A DNA stretch of 64,000 bases, taken from an uncultured Bacteroidota bacterium (GTDB lineage: Bacteria > Bacteroidota > Bacteroidia > Bacteroidales > GWA2-32-17). The stretch lies in NCBI GenBank assembly GCA_903837285.1, contig CAILUD010000099.1:1-64000 (forward strand). The letters run 5' to 3'. The notes beneath the pieces are model-generated. The model had not been told where the DNA came from, searched no databases, and was given only the letters and a program-made list of their open reading frames with translations. The position numbers were made by a program, and so were the translations under genes. Positions 55,353 through 63,828 of this stretch are shown here, one piece after another (position 1 is the stretch's first letter; every line of letters begins with the position of its first letter).

Positions 55353-56045
55353 TTAAATAATTAATTTTCCTGAGTAAATTTTACTTCCTTTTATTTCTTC
55401 GCATTGAATAGATGGGTCTTCTTGCATTAATGGGAAAACATAAAGTTTTTCCATCATTTGAGCTAAACCGGTTTCGTAATCATGTTTTTCTAACTCCAAA
55501 GAAATTTCACCGTTTGAGTTAGTGTTTACCATAATGGTTCTTCTTAATTTTTCTGTACGTGTTCTGAAGTTTTCTTTAGAGAGTTTTATTTTAATTTGTT
55601 TGCTTTTTGGTTTATTCTCTATAACATCATATCCAATTATAGTATTATATTCAATAGCTCTGGTATTTTTTTTAAGTACTTTTGCAAATGAGTCGCCACC
55701 TTTCATTATGTAAAAACCTATTTCGCATAACAAAACCGAAGCAAGTAAAGGAGCGAAATCATATGTGTCGTTCCAAATAAATATTCCGGCTTCAGAAGAA
55801 CTGTCTTTGGTTTCAATGTTTTTATTATTTATAAGACCTATTTTTTCGTTTTTATAAATAATAAGATAATATGAATTCTGATTGTTGTTAATTGAATGAA
55901 ACCATTTTATTTGTTGTTCTGGAGTAATGTGATCGCGGTAAATCATATGACAGCTTACTATAGGATCATTTCGCCATTTTCTTATAAGCTCAATGTCGTC
56001 TATAGTAATCCTACTCAGTGTTATGCCGTATCGATTCCACTTCAT
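55353..56045 (-). CDS. GNAT-like N-acyltransferase (PseH/RimJ-like)
   Basis: The N-terminal half has LSRITIDDIELIRKWRNDPIVSCHMIYRDHITPEQQIKWFHSINNN...YYLIIYKNEKIGLINNKNI, the pattern of RimJ/RimL and PseH-type GNAT enzymes that acylate 4-amino groups of nucleotide sugars. The rest (about 150-230) is an extra beta-rich tail, longer than the family's usual 160-180 residues. It lies 1 bp from the GT2 gene and 2 bp from a methyltransferase gene. With the WecE-type enzyme and the KAS/ACP genes, it is the best candidate for the acyl transfer step, but that is inference. Confidence 0.7.
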   Translation of the reverse strand: MKWNRYGITLSRITIDDIELIRKWRNDPIVSCHMIYRDHITPEQQIKWFHSINNNQNSYYLIIYKNEKIGLINNKNIETKDSSSEAGIFIWNDTYDFAPLLASVLLCEIGFYIMKGGDSFAKVLKKNTRAIEYNTIIGYDVIENKPKSKQIKIKLSKENFRTRTEKLRRTIMVNTNSNGEISLELEKHDYETGLAQMMEKLYVFPLMQEDPSIQCEEIKGSKIYSGKLII

Positions 56046-56046
56046 T

Positions 56047-56961
56047 TTATATTTTCTCTTTTACAAGGTAAGCCGGACGTTTATTTTGCATTTTGTATAC
56101 CTTATGAAGGTATTGCCCGATAATTCCTAAACTCAAAATGATTATACTGGTTGAAAAAAGAATTGTAACAATAATTGAGGTATATCCCGGAGGAACTTTA
56201 TAAAATATTTTACGGAAAATATAATAAATTCCAAATAAAAAGGTAAGTATTGATGAAATAAAACCACCGTAAACCATAATTTTTAAAGGGATATCGGTGC
56301 TAACAACGAGTAATTTAAAGGCTAATCTAAATAAATTAAAAGTAGAATACTGTGTTGTGTTAAAAATTCTTTTTTTATGTTCAACCTCAACAAAACTAAT
56401 TGATGTTGTATACCATAATAACAAATCATCAATATAAACAAATTCCTGACTGTGTTGTAAAAGACAATCAACGATTTCTCTTTTAATTAGTCGGAAAGAC
56501 GAACCTTCACCTGGCGTTTTATAAATAACTTTCGACGATTTTTTAATTACATTACTGCCAAAATTTCTAATAGCAGAATGATTTTTCTTTGAAAAATAAC
56601 CATAAACCAAATCTGGTTGCTGCTCATTGTAACAGGCTATAAGTTTCTTAATGTCTTCGGGTTGAAGCTGTAAGTCATCGTCAATTGTAATGATGTATTT
56701 TCCTTGTACGTTAGCAAATCCACACAATACTGCATTATGTTGACCAAAATTTCGGGATAATTTTATTCCTTTAACTTTTTCTGGATTTTTAGCTTTAATG
56801 CTTTTGACTACTTCCCAGCTTCCATCCCAGCCTCCGTCTTCAACAAAAATAATTTCGTATTCTTTGTTAAGTTCCGAAAAAACTTTATCGGTTCTATCGA
56901 AAAGCTCTTCTAAAGAATCTTTGCTGTTATATACCGGAACTACAACTGAATATTCTATCAT
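56047..56961 (-). CDS. Polyprenyl-phosphate glycosyltransferase (ArnC/DPM1-like GT2)
   Basis: The 304-residue protein has YSVVVPVYNSKDSLEELF, FVEDGGWDGSWEV, KLSRNFGQHNAVLCGFANVQGKYIITIDDDLQLQPEDI (DDD at 94-96) and two C-terminal membrane helices (about 230-255 and 268-290). This layout is the DPM1/ArnC/GtrB class, which transfers a sugar from a nucleotide donor to undecaprenyl or dolichyl phosphate. The product could feed the GT-C enzyme at the head of the same cluster. It is 1 bp before the GNAT gene. Confidence 0.88.
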   Translation of the reverse strand: MIEYSVVVPVYNSKDSLEELFDRTDKVFSELNKEYEIIFVEDGGWDGSWEVVKSIKAKNPEKVKGIKLSRNFGQHNAVLCGFANVQGKYIITIDDDLQLQPEDIKKLIACYNEQQPDLVYGYFSKKNHSAIRNFGSNVIKKSSKVIYKTPGEGSSFRLIKREIVDCLLQHSQEFVYIDDLLLWYTTSISFVEVEHKKRIFNTTQYSTFNLFRLAFKLLVVSTDIPLKIMVYGGFISSILTFLFGIYYIFRKIFYKVPPGYTSIIVTILFSTSIIILSLGIIGQYLHKVYKMQNKRPAYLVKEKI

Positions 56962-56973
56962 AGTGAGTTATTT

Positions 56974-57708
56974 TCAAAAACCTCCCATTAAAATATTTGC
57001 ACCTGTTATCCACTTCGAGGCATCAGATAACAAAAATAAAACTGTATTTGCAACATCATCTGTTGTTCCAAAGCCTAAAGGGTGAATAGATTTCATTACA
57101 GCCATTGATTCTGGTGAAAGTGTTTTAGTTACTTTTTCGAGCATTGGAGTTTCGACCATTGCCGGTGAAATACAATTTGCTCTTATTTTTCGCGAAGCAA
57201 GTTCTAGCGCAAGAGTTGTGCAATAGCCTTCAAGTGCTTTTTTTGAACTGGTATATAGTGCTCCACCATAATAAGGATGAAGAGTTGCTATAGTCGACAA
57301 AAAAACCAAAGAAGCTCCATCTGCAAGCTTTTTTTGAGAAATCAGAAAGCGATTAAGTAAAACAGGAGCTTCAAAATTTATTTTAAAAACTTCATCAATT
57401 TGTTTTTTCCCAATTAGCTGCGCTGGTATATGGCTTGTAATTCCTGCAGAATGCACAACACCGTGCAGTATTCCTAAAGAAGCAACACCTTCTTTCACTA
57501 TTTTTTCGTCAGTAATATCAGCAACAAAACTTATATGTCCTTCACCCGATAATTGTGAGAAAGTTTCAGAAAGTCTTTCCTGATTTCTGCCAACAATAAT
57601 AACTTTAGCGCCTTCTTTTGAAAGGCGGATTGCAACCCGTTGTCCAATTCCGGATGAAGCTCCTGTTACAAGGATACATTTATCTTTCAAAGAAAACGGG
57701 CTTTCCAT
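56974..57708 (-). CDS. FabG-like short-chain dehydrogenase/reductase
   Basis: The 244-residue SDR has the NAD(P) motif LVTGASSGIGQRVA, the NSAG-equivalent VHSAGIT, catalytic Ser138, Tyr152 and Lys156 (LYTSSKKALEGY), and the C-terminal WITGANILMGGF. Size and ending fit 3-oxoacyl-ACP reductases. It would reduce the beta-keto product of a KAS III-type enzyme to a 3-hydroxyacyl-ACP. It lies 2 bp after the KAS III-like gene and 12 bp before the GT2 gene. Confidence 0.85.
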   Translation of the reverse strand: MESPFSLKDKCILVTGASSGIGQRVAIRLSKEGAKVIIVGRNQERLSETFSQLSGEGHISFVADITDEKIVKEGVASLGILHGVVHSAGITSHIPAQLIGKKQIDEVFKINFEAPVLLNRFLISQKKLADGASLVFLSTIATLHPYYGGALYTSSKKALEGYCTTLALELASRKIRANCISPAMVETPMLEKVTKTLSPESMAVMKSIHPLGFGTTDDVANTVLFLLSDASKWITGANILMGGF

Positions 57709-57710
57709 TT

Positions 57711-58811
57711 TTATTTATCAGTTATTTTAAATATTGGTGTTTTATCGCCCAGATTAGGATATTCAATGACTTCAGGACAAACAATTTTATCAGTTTTAAT
57801 TGCAACACTACCCCACGATAAGCCAACACCGAATCCTGAAAGAATTAGCGAAAGATTTTTTTCTTGTAATTCATTTCTAATTTCCGAAACCATTGTTAAT
57901 GGGATTGAAGCACAGCTTGTATTTCCGTATTTTTGTAATGTGTAAGGGACTTTTTCGGGAGCTAATTTTAATTTTTTTCTGATAGTTTCATTCATCAGCT
58001 TATTTGCCTGATGAAAAAGGTAAAAATCAAAATCGTTGGCTTCTTTTGAAATATCTGCTAAAAGTACTTTTATGTTAGGAGCAACCTCGCGAAGTGAAAA
58101 ATTAAAAACATCTATTCCACTTAAATGAAGTTGAAAACGGTTGCGTTTAATACCTGGCATTATTTCTTTTAAAATAAAAGAATCTTCTTTAGGGAAATTT
58201 CGAGTTCCGCCTTCGGGAATACTTATAGCTTCCCAACCAGCACCGTCTGATTGAAGATTAAAGTAAACAGGCTCTGCATTTGGTGAGTATTCTAGTATAG
58301 TTGCTGTTCCCGAATCACCAAAAAGTGGAAAGGTACTAGGATCTAAATAAGAAGTACTCATAGTACTGATATCACCAACAAGGAGAAGTCCTTTTTTTAG
58401 TTGTCCTTTCTCAATCATACTTCCCATGATGTATAATCCATAAACATATCCTGAACACCCAAGAGGAACATCAAATGCAAGTGAAGTTATTGGAATGCCC
58501 ATTTTATGCTGAAGAACAATAGCAGTACAGGGTAAAATATAATCGCGTGACTGGCTTACAAAGATTACTAAATCAATCTCTGCTGGATTGATATTCATAT
58601 CAGAAAATAATTTTTCGGCAGCTTTTTGGCACATATCAGAAGCTGTTATTTTAGAACCTGCCATTCTTCTTTTCTCAACACCAATAGTGTTAATTAATAG
58701 CGTTCGTTCAGCTGGTGGAATTAAATCGTAATCGTTGTTATTATACTCGAACTGGGGCACGCATGCTGCAAGTCCGGTAATTTTTACGTTTTCAATACTA
58801 ACTATAGCCAT
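57711..58811 (-). CDS. Ketoacyl-ACP synthase III-like enzyme (second in cluster)
   Basis: The 366-residue thiolase-fold protein keeps the FabH triad: Cys119 (DVPLGCSGYVYGL), His267 (YLFHQANKLMNETIRKKL) and Asn297 (LQKYGNTSCASIP). FabH-type enzymes condense an acyl-CoA starter with malonyl-ACP. It is longer than FabH (about 320) because of an N-terminal segment and a tail. It follows the ACP gene by 1 bp. Housekeeping FabH is normally near plsX/rpmF, which are not here, so a special pathway is more likely. Confidence 0.88.
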   Translation of the reverse strand: MAIVSIENVKITGLAACVPQFEYNNNDYDLIPPAERTLLINTIGVEKRRMAGSKITASDMCQKAAEKLFSDMNINPAEIDLVIFVSQSRDYILPCTAIVLQHKMGIPITSLAFDVPLGCSGYVYGLYIMGSMIEKGQLKKGLLLVGDISTMSTSYLDPSTFPLFGDSGTATILEYSPNAEPVYFNLQSDGAGWEAISIPEGGTRNFPKEDSFILKEIMPGIKRNRFQLHLSGIDVFNFSLREVAPNIKVLLADISKEANDFDFYLFHQANKLMNETIRKKLKLAPEKVPYTLQKYGNTSCASIPLTMVSEIRNELQEKNLSLILSGFGVGLSWGSVAIKTDKIVCPEVIEYPNLGDKTPIFKITDK

Positions 58812-58812
58812 A

Positions 58813-59046
58813 TTATGAAATTCTGGATTGTACCAGATTAAATAGATCGTTAATTGTTGAAGAAGCTCTTAAATCATCAGCTGTTAGAATAACATCGTAT
58901 TCTGTATCAACCAAAGCTATAAGTATAAGTGCATTTATAGAATTCCAGTTCATCACTTCTCTGAAAATAGAATCTGACTGTAATATTCCTTGTTCCATAT
59001 CAGAAAATTCGGCTTCTATCTTTTTAATAAATTCTTCAATATTCAT
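58813..59046 (-). CDS. Stand-alone acyl carrier protein
   Basis: The 77-residue acidic helical protein has the ACP length and fold: helix I (EEFIKKIEAEFSD), the modification-site region FREVMNWNSINALILIALVDTEYDV with Ser36 as the predicted phosphopantetheine site, and helix III/IV (ADDLRASSTINDLFNLVQSRI). The usual DSL is replaced by NSI. It lies 1 bp before a KAS III-like gene, which supports a carrier role for a short acyl chain. The 191-bp gap upstream may hold its own promoter, but I see no clear box. Confidence 0.85.
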   Translation of the reverse strand: MNIEEFIKKIEAEFSDMEQGILQSDSIFREVMNWNSINALILIALVDTEYDVILTADDLRASSTINDLFNLVQSRIS

Positions 59047-59237
59047 TTTAATAATATTTTATAAAAACAATAATAATCATCAAAAATAATAAAAAGCGGT
59101 TAAAAAAGTACAAGAAAATCAAGCTAAGATAAAATTCATATTAAACTAGCTGTATTACAGGTATTTTATTCCTAAAATTGAAGGCTGGCACCCTAATTAT
59201 TTTAAGTATAAAACAGCAAATAGAAATTTAAAATATG

Positions 59238-60257
59238 TTATTCTACAATAAGTATTGTTGCCCCCCACGAATAACCTACACCAAAAGCAGCAATTAGAAT
59301 TTTGTCGCCTTTTTTAATTTGTTTTTTATTGCTAATATTAGCTAAAACTATAGGTACAGAAGAAGACACAGTATTACCCGTTGTTTCTAAATCAATAATT
59401 AATTTTTCTTCAGGTATACAAAGCTTTTTTCGAATTGTTTCTAAAATAATTTTATTTGCCTGATGCAAAACAAAATAATCAATGTCGGTAATATTAAGGT
59501 TTGATTTTTCGAGGGTTTGTCGAACTAACTTAGGTGCCATATTAATTGAGAACAGAAAAACAGCATTGCCATTCATGTAGAAATTAGAGGAAGTTCTGAT
59601 ATTACCGTATTCGTCTTTAATTTCATCAGATGATGCTTCCGAAAGCGCGTGTCTGGCACCACCATATTTTATAATAATATTTTGAAAACCTTTTCCGTCT
59701 GTTCCTAAAACAAATTTGCCTATTTCCAGTCCAAGTTTTCCTGGCATATTTGAAATTAATGATGCTGTTGAACCATCACCAAATAAAAAACGCGAGCTTT
59801 TATCTTTTTTATTGATGTATCGTGAACTTGTTTCTGCGGTTAAGAGTAGTATGTTACTAGCTGTTCCCGCTTTTATTAGGCCATCTGCTACAGAAAGTCC
59901 GTATAAAAAACCTGTGCATCCCTGATTAATATCAATTGCTCCTGCAGTAGTTGGAATATTTAATTTATGCTGTAAAATACAAGCGGTTGTTGGTGTAATA
60001 TAATCGTTACTTTGTGTGCAGAATAAAATAAAATCTATATTGTTACGATTAATATTATTTTCTAAGATTAATTTTTCTGCAGCTTTAAAAGCAAGATCAG
60101 ATGGTGTTTCGTCTGGATTTGCAATATGCCTTGAAAGAACACCGGTTGATTGGTACATTTCTGTAACATTCCACTCGGGAAATGATTTTTTTAATTCGTC
60201 ATTTGTTAGAAGAGTTTCAGGTAAATGATAACACAAATGTGATATATAACTCTTCAT
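59238..60257 (-). CDS. Ketoacyl-ACP synthase III-like enzyme (first in cluster)
   Basis: The 339-residue protein has the FabH catalytic triad: Cys114 (DINQGCTGFLYGL), His265 (YFVLHQANKIILETIRKKL) and Asn295 (ETTGNTVSSSVPIVL). It is related to, but clearly different from, the second KAS III-like protein. It sits 6 bp after the GT-C gene and 191 bp before the ACP gene. Two non-identical KAS III enzymes suggest two condensation rounds or different starters. Confidence 0.88.
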   Translation of the reverse strand: MKSYISHLCYHLPETLLTNDELKKSFPEWNVTEMYQSTGVLSRHIANPDETPSDLAFKAAEKLILENNINRNNIDFILFCTQSNDYITPTTACILQHKLNIPTTAGAIDINQGCTGFLYGLSVADGLIKAGTASNILLLTAETSSRYINKKDKSSRFLFGDGSTASLISNMPGKLGLEIGKFVLGTDGKGFQNIIIKYGGARHALSEASSDEIKDEYGNIRTSSNFYMNGNAVFLFSINMAPKLVRQTLEKSNLNITDIDYFVLHQANKIILETIRKKLCIPEEKLIIDLETTGNTVSSSVPIVLANISNKKQIKKGDKILIAAFGVGYSWGATILIVE

Positions 60258-60263
60258 TATGTT

Positions 60264-62264
60264 TTATTTATTTAAGAATGTTACTACGGGTATATTGGCA
60301 AGAACACGGTATTTTTCAGCTTTTACTTTATCTTTATCTTTAAAGTAATAATATAGTAATTCTGCAATAACTTTATTTGATGGAACTTTTATGCTCGCAG
60401 TTTCAAATGATTTCATAGCATTTACTGAGTCGGATCTCATAAGATAATATGTTCCAATATTTACATATGGAATATCTGATGCAGGTGCTATTTTCATTAT
60501 AGTCTGATTTAGTATAATGGCAGAGTCCATATTATTTAAATAATCATTATAAATATTTGCCATATTACTCCATGATTTAATATAACTTGAGTCAAGTACT
60601 GCTGCTTTATTATAATATTTTACAGATTGTTTGTAATTGCCAAGTTTTTCATAAGTAAATCCTAAATTGTATAATGCATCAAAATATAATGGTTTAAATT
60701 TTATCGATTCTTTAAAATACCATATTGCTTTTGAATATATTTCACGTTGTTTGGAACTGTCATTCTCAAAGGGTGCAAGCATTGTAATGTATATTGTTCC
60801 TATGTTGTTATAGCTTGAATAATATGATGGAAGTACTTTTATAGAGTTGTTGTAGAAAAGTATTATTGAATCTGCTTTTTCTTTAAGATTATTTGGAACT
60901 ATACCGCTATTTAAGGTAGTGTTTACATCCTGCATCATTTGACTGGCGATTAATGCATTTGATTTTCCGGATTTATTTAAATATTTAATATCGTTAAGGT
61001 ATAGCGACATATGCGTATTCCAATTTGGGTTGCGTGAAACTGTTTTTGCAGAAAATGGTATAAGAATAATAAAGAGTGGGATTAAAATTTTTATCCAATC
61101 CTTTTTTAATATGTTATTTTGTATTGTTTCTATTTTTAAAAGCTTAAGTAATAGAAAGGCAATTGCAAGACAAAAACCTAATGAAGATGCATAAACATAT
61201 CGTTCCGCAACAATACCCATTGCGGGTTTAAAAATATTTGAGAATAAAGAAATAGTTACAAAAAAATATAAAATTGAAAATGATAAAACGTGTCTTTTTT
61301 TAATTCCAAATAACGAATAAATAAAAAGTATCAAAAGCATAATTGCCGTAACAATAACCACTGGATTATACAGACTAACCATAGGGATCATGTTATATCC
61401 ATAATAGAAAACCAAAGGATGAGGATAAATCAAAATCTTTATATAAAAAAGTAGAGATAAAATTCCCATTGGAATTTTATAAACTAATGATGGGTAAAAG
61501 AAAAGAGGGTTCTCGAAAAAGAAAACATCGCGATTTGGAGCGGGCAAAAGAGCTTTTGGTATAAATCGAGCAGCAATCATGGCAATTAAAATTATTACAA
61601 ATGCCAGCATTATTTTTTTTATAGAAGTTTTTCCATAGAAATAAAGAACTAATGGAAACACAGCAACAAAAACTATTGCACTTGATTTAGAAAAGTATGC
61701 TAAAATATAACTTATAAAAGCAAAAAGAAGATATTCTAATTTAGAAGAATCGGCATATTTAAGAAGAAACCAAAGCGAAATAATGCAGCCCAGAAAACTT
61801 AGTAATTCGTCGCGATTTTTTAAAGAAGCCACTACTTCTGTATGTACAGGGTGTGCTACAAATAAAATTATTGCAGTAAATGCTAATAATGTTGAGTAAG
61901 AGGCAAAAAGTTTTCTTAGAATTTTAAAAAGAAGTAATGCTGTTAAGGCATATAATAAAATATTAATAAGGTGACTAACATGTGGGTTTTGTCCAAAAAA
62001 TTGATACTCGATAGCAAAGGTAGTTTTTACAACAGGTCTATATTCATATTTTAGTTTGCCTTCTGAGTAAAATGTTGACCAAATTGCTGGAATTGCTTTA
62101 ATACCACCTGCAATTCGTTTGTTGTTATAAGAGACTAATTCATCATCTAACGAGTAATGGTTCGGAATTGTATTTCCATATAAAATAAAACACAGAGCAA
62201 AAATTATAAAGCTTAGTAAACCTGTTTTAAACTCAGAAACTTTAATGTTTAAAGCATTAACCAT
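60264..62264 (-). CDS. GT-C membrane glycosyltransferase with C-terminal TPR (TMTC-like)
   Basis: The N-terminal 460 residues hold about 10-12 membrane helices. The first loop has HYSLDDELV (Asp40-Asp41, the usual GT-C acidic site), and VAHPVHTEVVASLKNRDELLSFLG (about 136-158) is typical of TMTC/PMT-like enzymes. The last 190 residues are TPR repeats (SYYSSYNNIGTIYI, YFDALYNLGFTYEKLGNYKQSVKYYNKAAVLD, YIKSWSNMANIYND). GT-C enzymes use polyprenyl-phosphate sugars and act on the outer face of the membrane, and TMTC relatives O-mannosylate proteins. It heads the minus-strand cluster. Acceptor unknown. Confidence 0.85.
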   Translation of the reverse strand: MVNALNIKVSEFKTGLLSFIIFALCFILYGNTIPNHYSLDDELVSYNNKRIAGGIKAIPAIWSTFYSEGKLKYEYRPVVKTTFAIEYQFFGQNPHVSHLINILLYALTALLLFKILRKLFASYSTLLAFTAIILFVAHPVHTEVVASLKNRDELLSFLGCIISLWFLLKYADSSKLEYLLFAFISYILAYFSKSSAIVFVAVFPLVLYFYGKTSIKKIMLAFVIILIAMIAARFIPKALLPAPNRDVFFFENPLFFYPSLVYKIPMGILSLLFYIKILIYPHPLVFYYGYNMIPMVSLYNPVVIVTAIMLLILFIYSLFGIKKRHVLSFSILYFFVTISLFSNIFKPAMGIVAERYVYASSLGFCLAIAFLLLKLLKIETIQNNILKKDWIKILIPLFIILIPFSAKTVSRNPNWNTHMSLYLNDIKYLNKSGKSNALIASQMMQDVNTTLNSGIVPNNLKEKADSIILFYNNSIKVLPSYYSSYNNIGTIYITMLAPFENDSSKQREIYSKAIWYFKESIKFKPLYFDALYNLGFTYEKLGNYKQSVKYYNKAAVLDSSYIKSWSNMANIYNDYLNNMDSAIILNQTIMKIAPASDIPYVNIGTYYLMRSDSVNAMKSFETASIKVPSNKVIAELLYYYFKDKDKVKAEKYRVLANIPVVTFLNK

Positions 62265-62455
62265 ATTTAATGATTTGTAAGGTTTATATTTTGCTAAGAT
62301 AAACAGAATTTTGTTTTATGAAATAAAATTATCAGAAATGATAAAGCATTTCCTTAGATAGTAAAAATTATGCTTGTTTAAAGGCCTTTGGCTTTAGTAG
62401 GGCAAGAAATTTCTTAAACAAAACATGTTTTAAAAATTAAGTTAATATATTTAGT

Positions 62456-62486
62456 TTTGTAACTATATAATTTTCTATTATCTTCG
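62456..62486 (+). promoter_or_regulatory. Bacteroidota -33/-7 promoter
   Basis: TTTG (62456-62459), 19 bp, TATCTTCG (62479-62486) matches the consensus with one mismatch, 27 bp before the start of the lipoprotein gene. Confidence 0.65.
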
Positions 62487-62512
62487 AATATAATTAACCA
62501 AAAAATAATTTT

Positions 62513-63043
62513 ATGAAAAATCTATCGAAATCAATTTTAGCTTCTGGCTTAATAGCCTTGTTTTTTATTGCAGTTTCATGTGGTGGTGGCAAAGATGGTG
62601 CAAATGGTGGTGATGTAGTTTTAACCGAAAAAGGAAAATTACTTTCTTCTATTTCATGGAAACTCGATCCTAATGCTACTTTAAAAGGAACAACAGACGT
62701 AATTAAAGATACAACGAGCATTACAGCAAATATTGAATTAAAAGGTGATGTTAAAAAAATTGCAGATTTTATGTCAGAAACAGTTGTTTTTGGTATTGAT
62801 AAAACTGATAAAACTAAATTATCTTATTCAAGAACTATTGGTGAAGGATTTTTATCATCATCTGTTCTCGGTTTCTGGAATTTTAACGAAGGTGAAACTG
62901 CAATAATAATGAGAGAATGGGATAACCAATTAGGAAAAGAAAAAGAACCTGTTACTTATAATATTGTTGAATTAACCGCTGAGAAATTAGTTATTCAAAA
63001 AGAAGGCGATTCTTCACCAAACATTTATTTTCCAAAGAAATAA
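62513..63043 (+). CDS. Small lipoprotein of unknown function
   Basis: The signal peptide ends in a lipobox-like AVSC followed by a Gly-rich linker (GGGKDGANGG). The 150-residue mature domain (LLSSISWKLDPNATLKGTTDVIKDTTSITANIELKGDVKKIADFMSETVVFGIDKTDKTKLSYSRTIGEGFLSS) is beta-rich and resembles lipocalin-like or 'lipid/ligand-binding' beta domains of Bacteroidota lipoproteins, but I do not recognise a named family. The gene has its own promoter and a perfect-palindrome terminator. Confidence 0.65.
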   Translation: MKNLSKSILASGLIALFFIAVSCGGGKDGANGGDVVLTEKGKLLSSISWKLDPNATLKGTTDVIKDTTSITANIELKGDVKKIADFMSETVVFGIDKTDKTKLSYSRTIGEGFLSSSVLGFWNFNEGETAIIMREWDNQLGKEKEPVTYNIVELTAEKLVIQKEGDSSPNIYFPKK

Positions 63044-63061
63044 TTTAAAAAAGAATAATTT

Positions 63062-63097
63062 AAGGGAAGAATGAAATTTCATTCTTCCCTTTTTTGT
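63062..63097 (+). terminator. Strong intrinsic terminator
   Basis: A perfect 15-bp palindrome AAGGGAAGAATGAAA / TTTCATTCTTCCCTT is followed by a T-run (63090-63095). Confidence 0.9.
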
Positions 63098-63130
63098 TTA
63101 AATTTGATTAAAAAATCATTATAGCAAACA

Positions 63131-63215
63131 TAATTATAAATTAGTCCAACCAATTGTCCCTCTTTTTTGAAGAGGGTAGGGAGATGAATAAAAAAATTGG
63201 ACTATTTTATAATTA
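63131..63215. repeat. MITE-like hairpin element, copy 2
   Basis: The arms TAATTATAAATTAGTCCAA (63131-63149) and 63197-63215 are reverse complements with one mismatch and enclose the same core hairpin (CCCTCTT/AAGAGGG) as copy 1. One stem pair differs from copy 1 in a compensated way. The right arm ends 16 bp before the ATG of the next gene, so the element forms that gene's leader. Confidence 0.8.
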
Positions 63216-63230
63216 AATTGGATATTTTAT

Positions 63231-63761
63231 ATGAAAGTTTTTATTTTCTTGCCTATAGTATTCTTTTTTTCTCTTAGTATTTTTGCTCAGTCTAAAGCAA
63301 AAATCGGGATGAATATTGAAAAAGTAAAACAACTTTATCCTACAGCTAAGTCGTCGACTTATGAGAATACTATTACTCTTTCTTATAATGATACTCTTTA
63401 CGGTTTGTCAGGAGAATGGGGATGCAGATTTGAAAACGATAAATTAAACTGGATTCATTTTGATAGATATATCGATAAAATAGAAAAACAGAATTTTGAT
63501 AAATGTTTAATTGCTACAAATAATATTATAAAAGATTATACTAAAGCATTTGGTAAGCCCGACACTACTATAATTGGTGATACAACGTTTGTAGATCCAT
63601 ATCAAAAGCATCATTGGGGGTATGATGTTATAGAGGCAAGATGGAATAATTTTAACGGAATGAAAATTAAAGTGGAGTTTACTTTTTTTGGCGGAAAAGG
63701 AGATTATCAGTTTATTGTTATAATAAATTATTTCGATAAAGATTATCAATACTTCGATTAA
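63231..63761 (+). CDS. Small secreted protein of unknown function
   Basis: A signal peptide ending in SIFAQ precedes a 155-residue domain (KIGMNIEKVKQLYPTAKSSTYENTITLSYNDTLYGLSGEWGCRFENDKLNWIHFDRYID). The 'IGMxxxxVxxxYP' start resembles the repeated lead of small Bacteroidota periplasmic proteins in which a short alpha/beta unit compares two copies (SmpA/BamE-like shape), but I cannot assign a family. The gene follows the MITE-like element directly. Confidence 0.6.
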   Translation: MKVFIFLPIVFFFSLSIFAQSKAKIGMNIEKVKQLYPTAKSSTYENTITLSYNDTLYGLSGEWGCRFENDKLNWIHFDRYIDKIEKQNFDKCLIATNNIIKDYTKAFGKPDTTIIGDTTFVDPYQKHHWGYDVIEARWNNFNGMKIKVEFTFFGGKGDYQFIVIINYFDKDYQYFD

Positions 63762-63828
63762 AGTATTTCTCAGTTTATCTGCTTGAATTACTTGTTAATT
63801 AGTGAAATTAGTGTCAGATGATATCTGA

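Noticed and set aside
53208-62264. Aryl polyene or dialkylresorcinol pathway
   Set aside because: The typical KAS II/chain-length-factor pair, DarB-type KAS with DarA, dehydratases and ammonia-lyase genes are missing; the glycan genes fit better.
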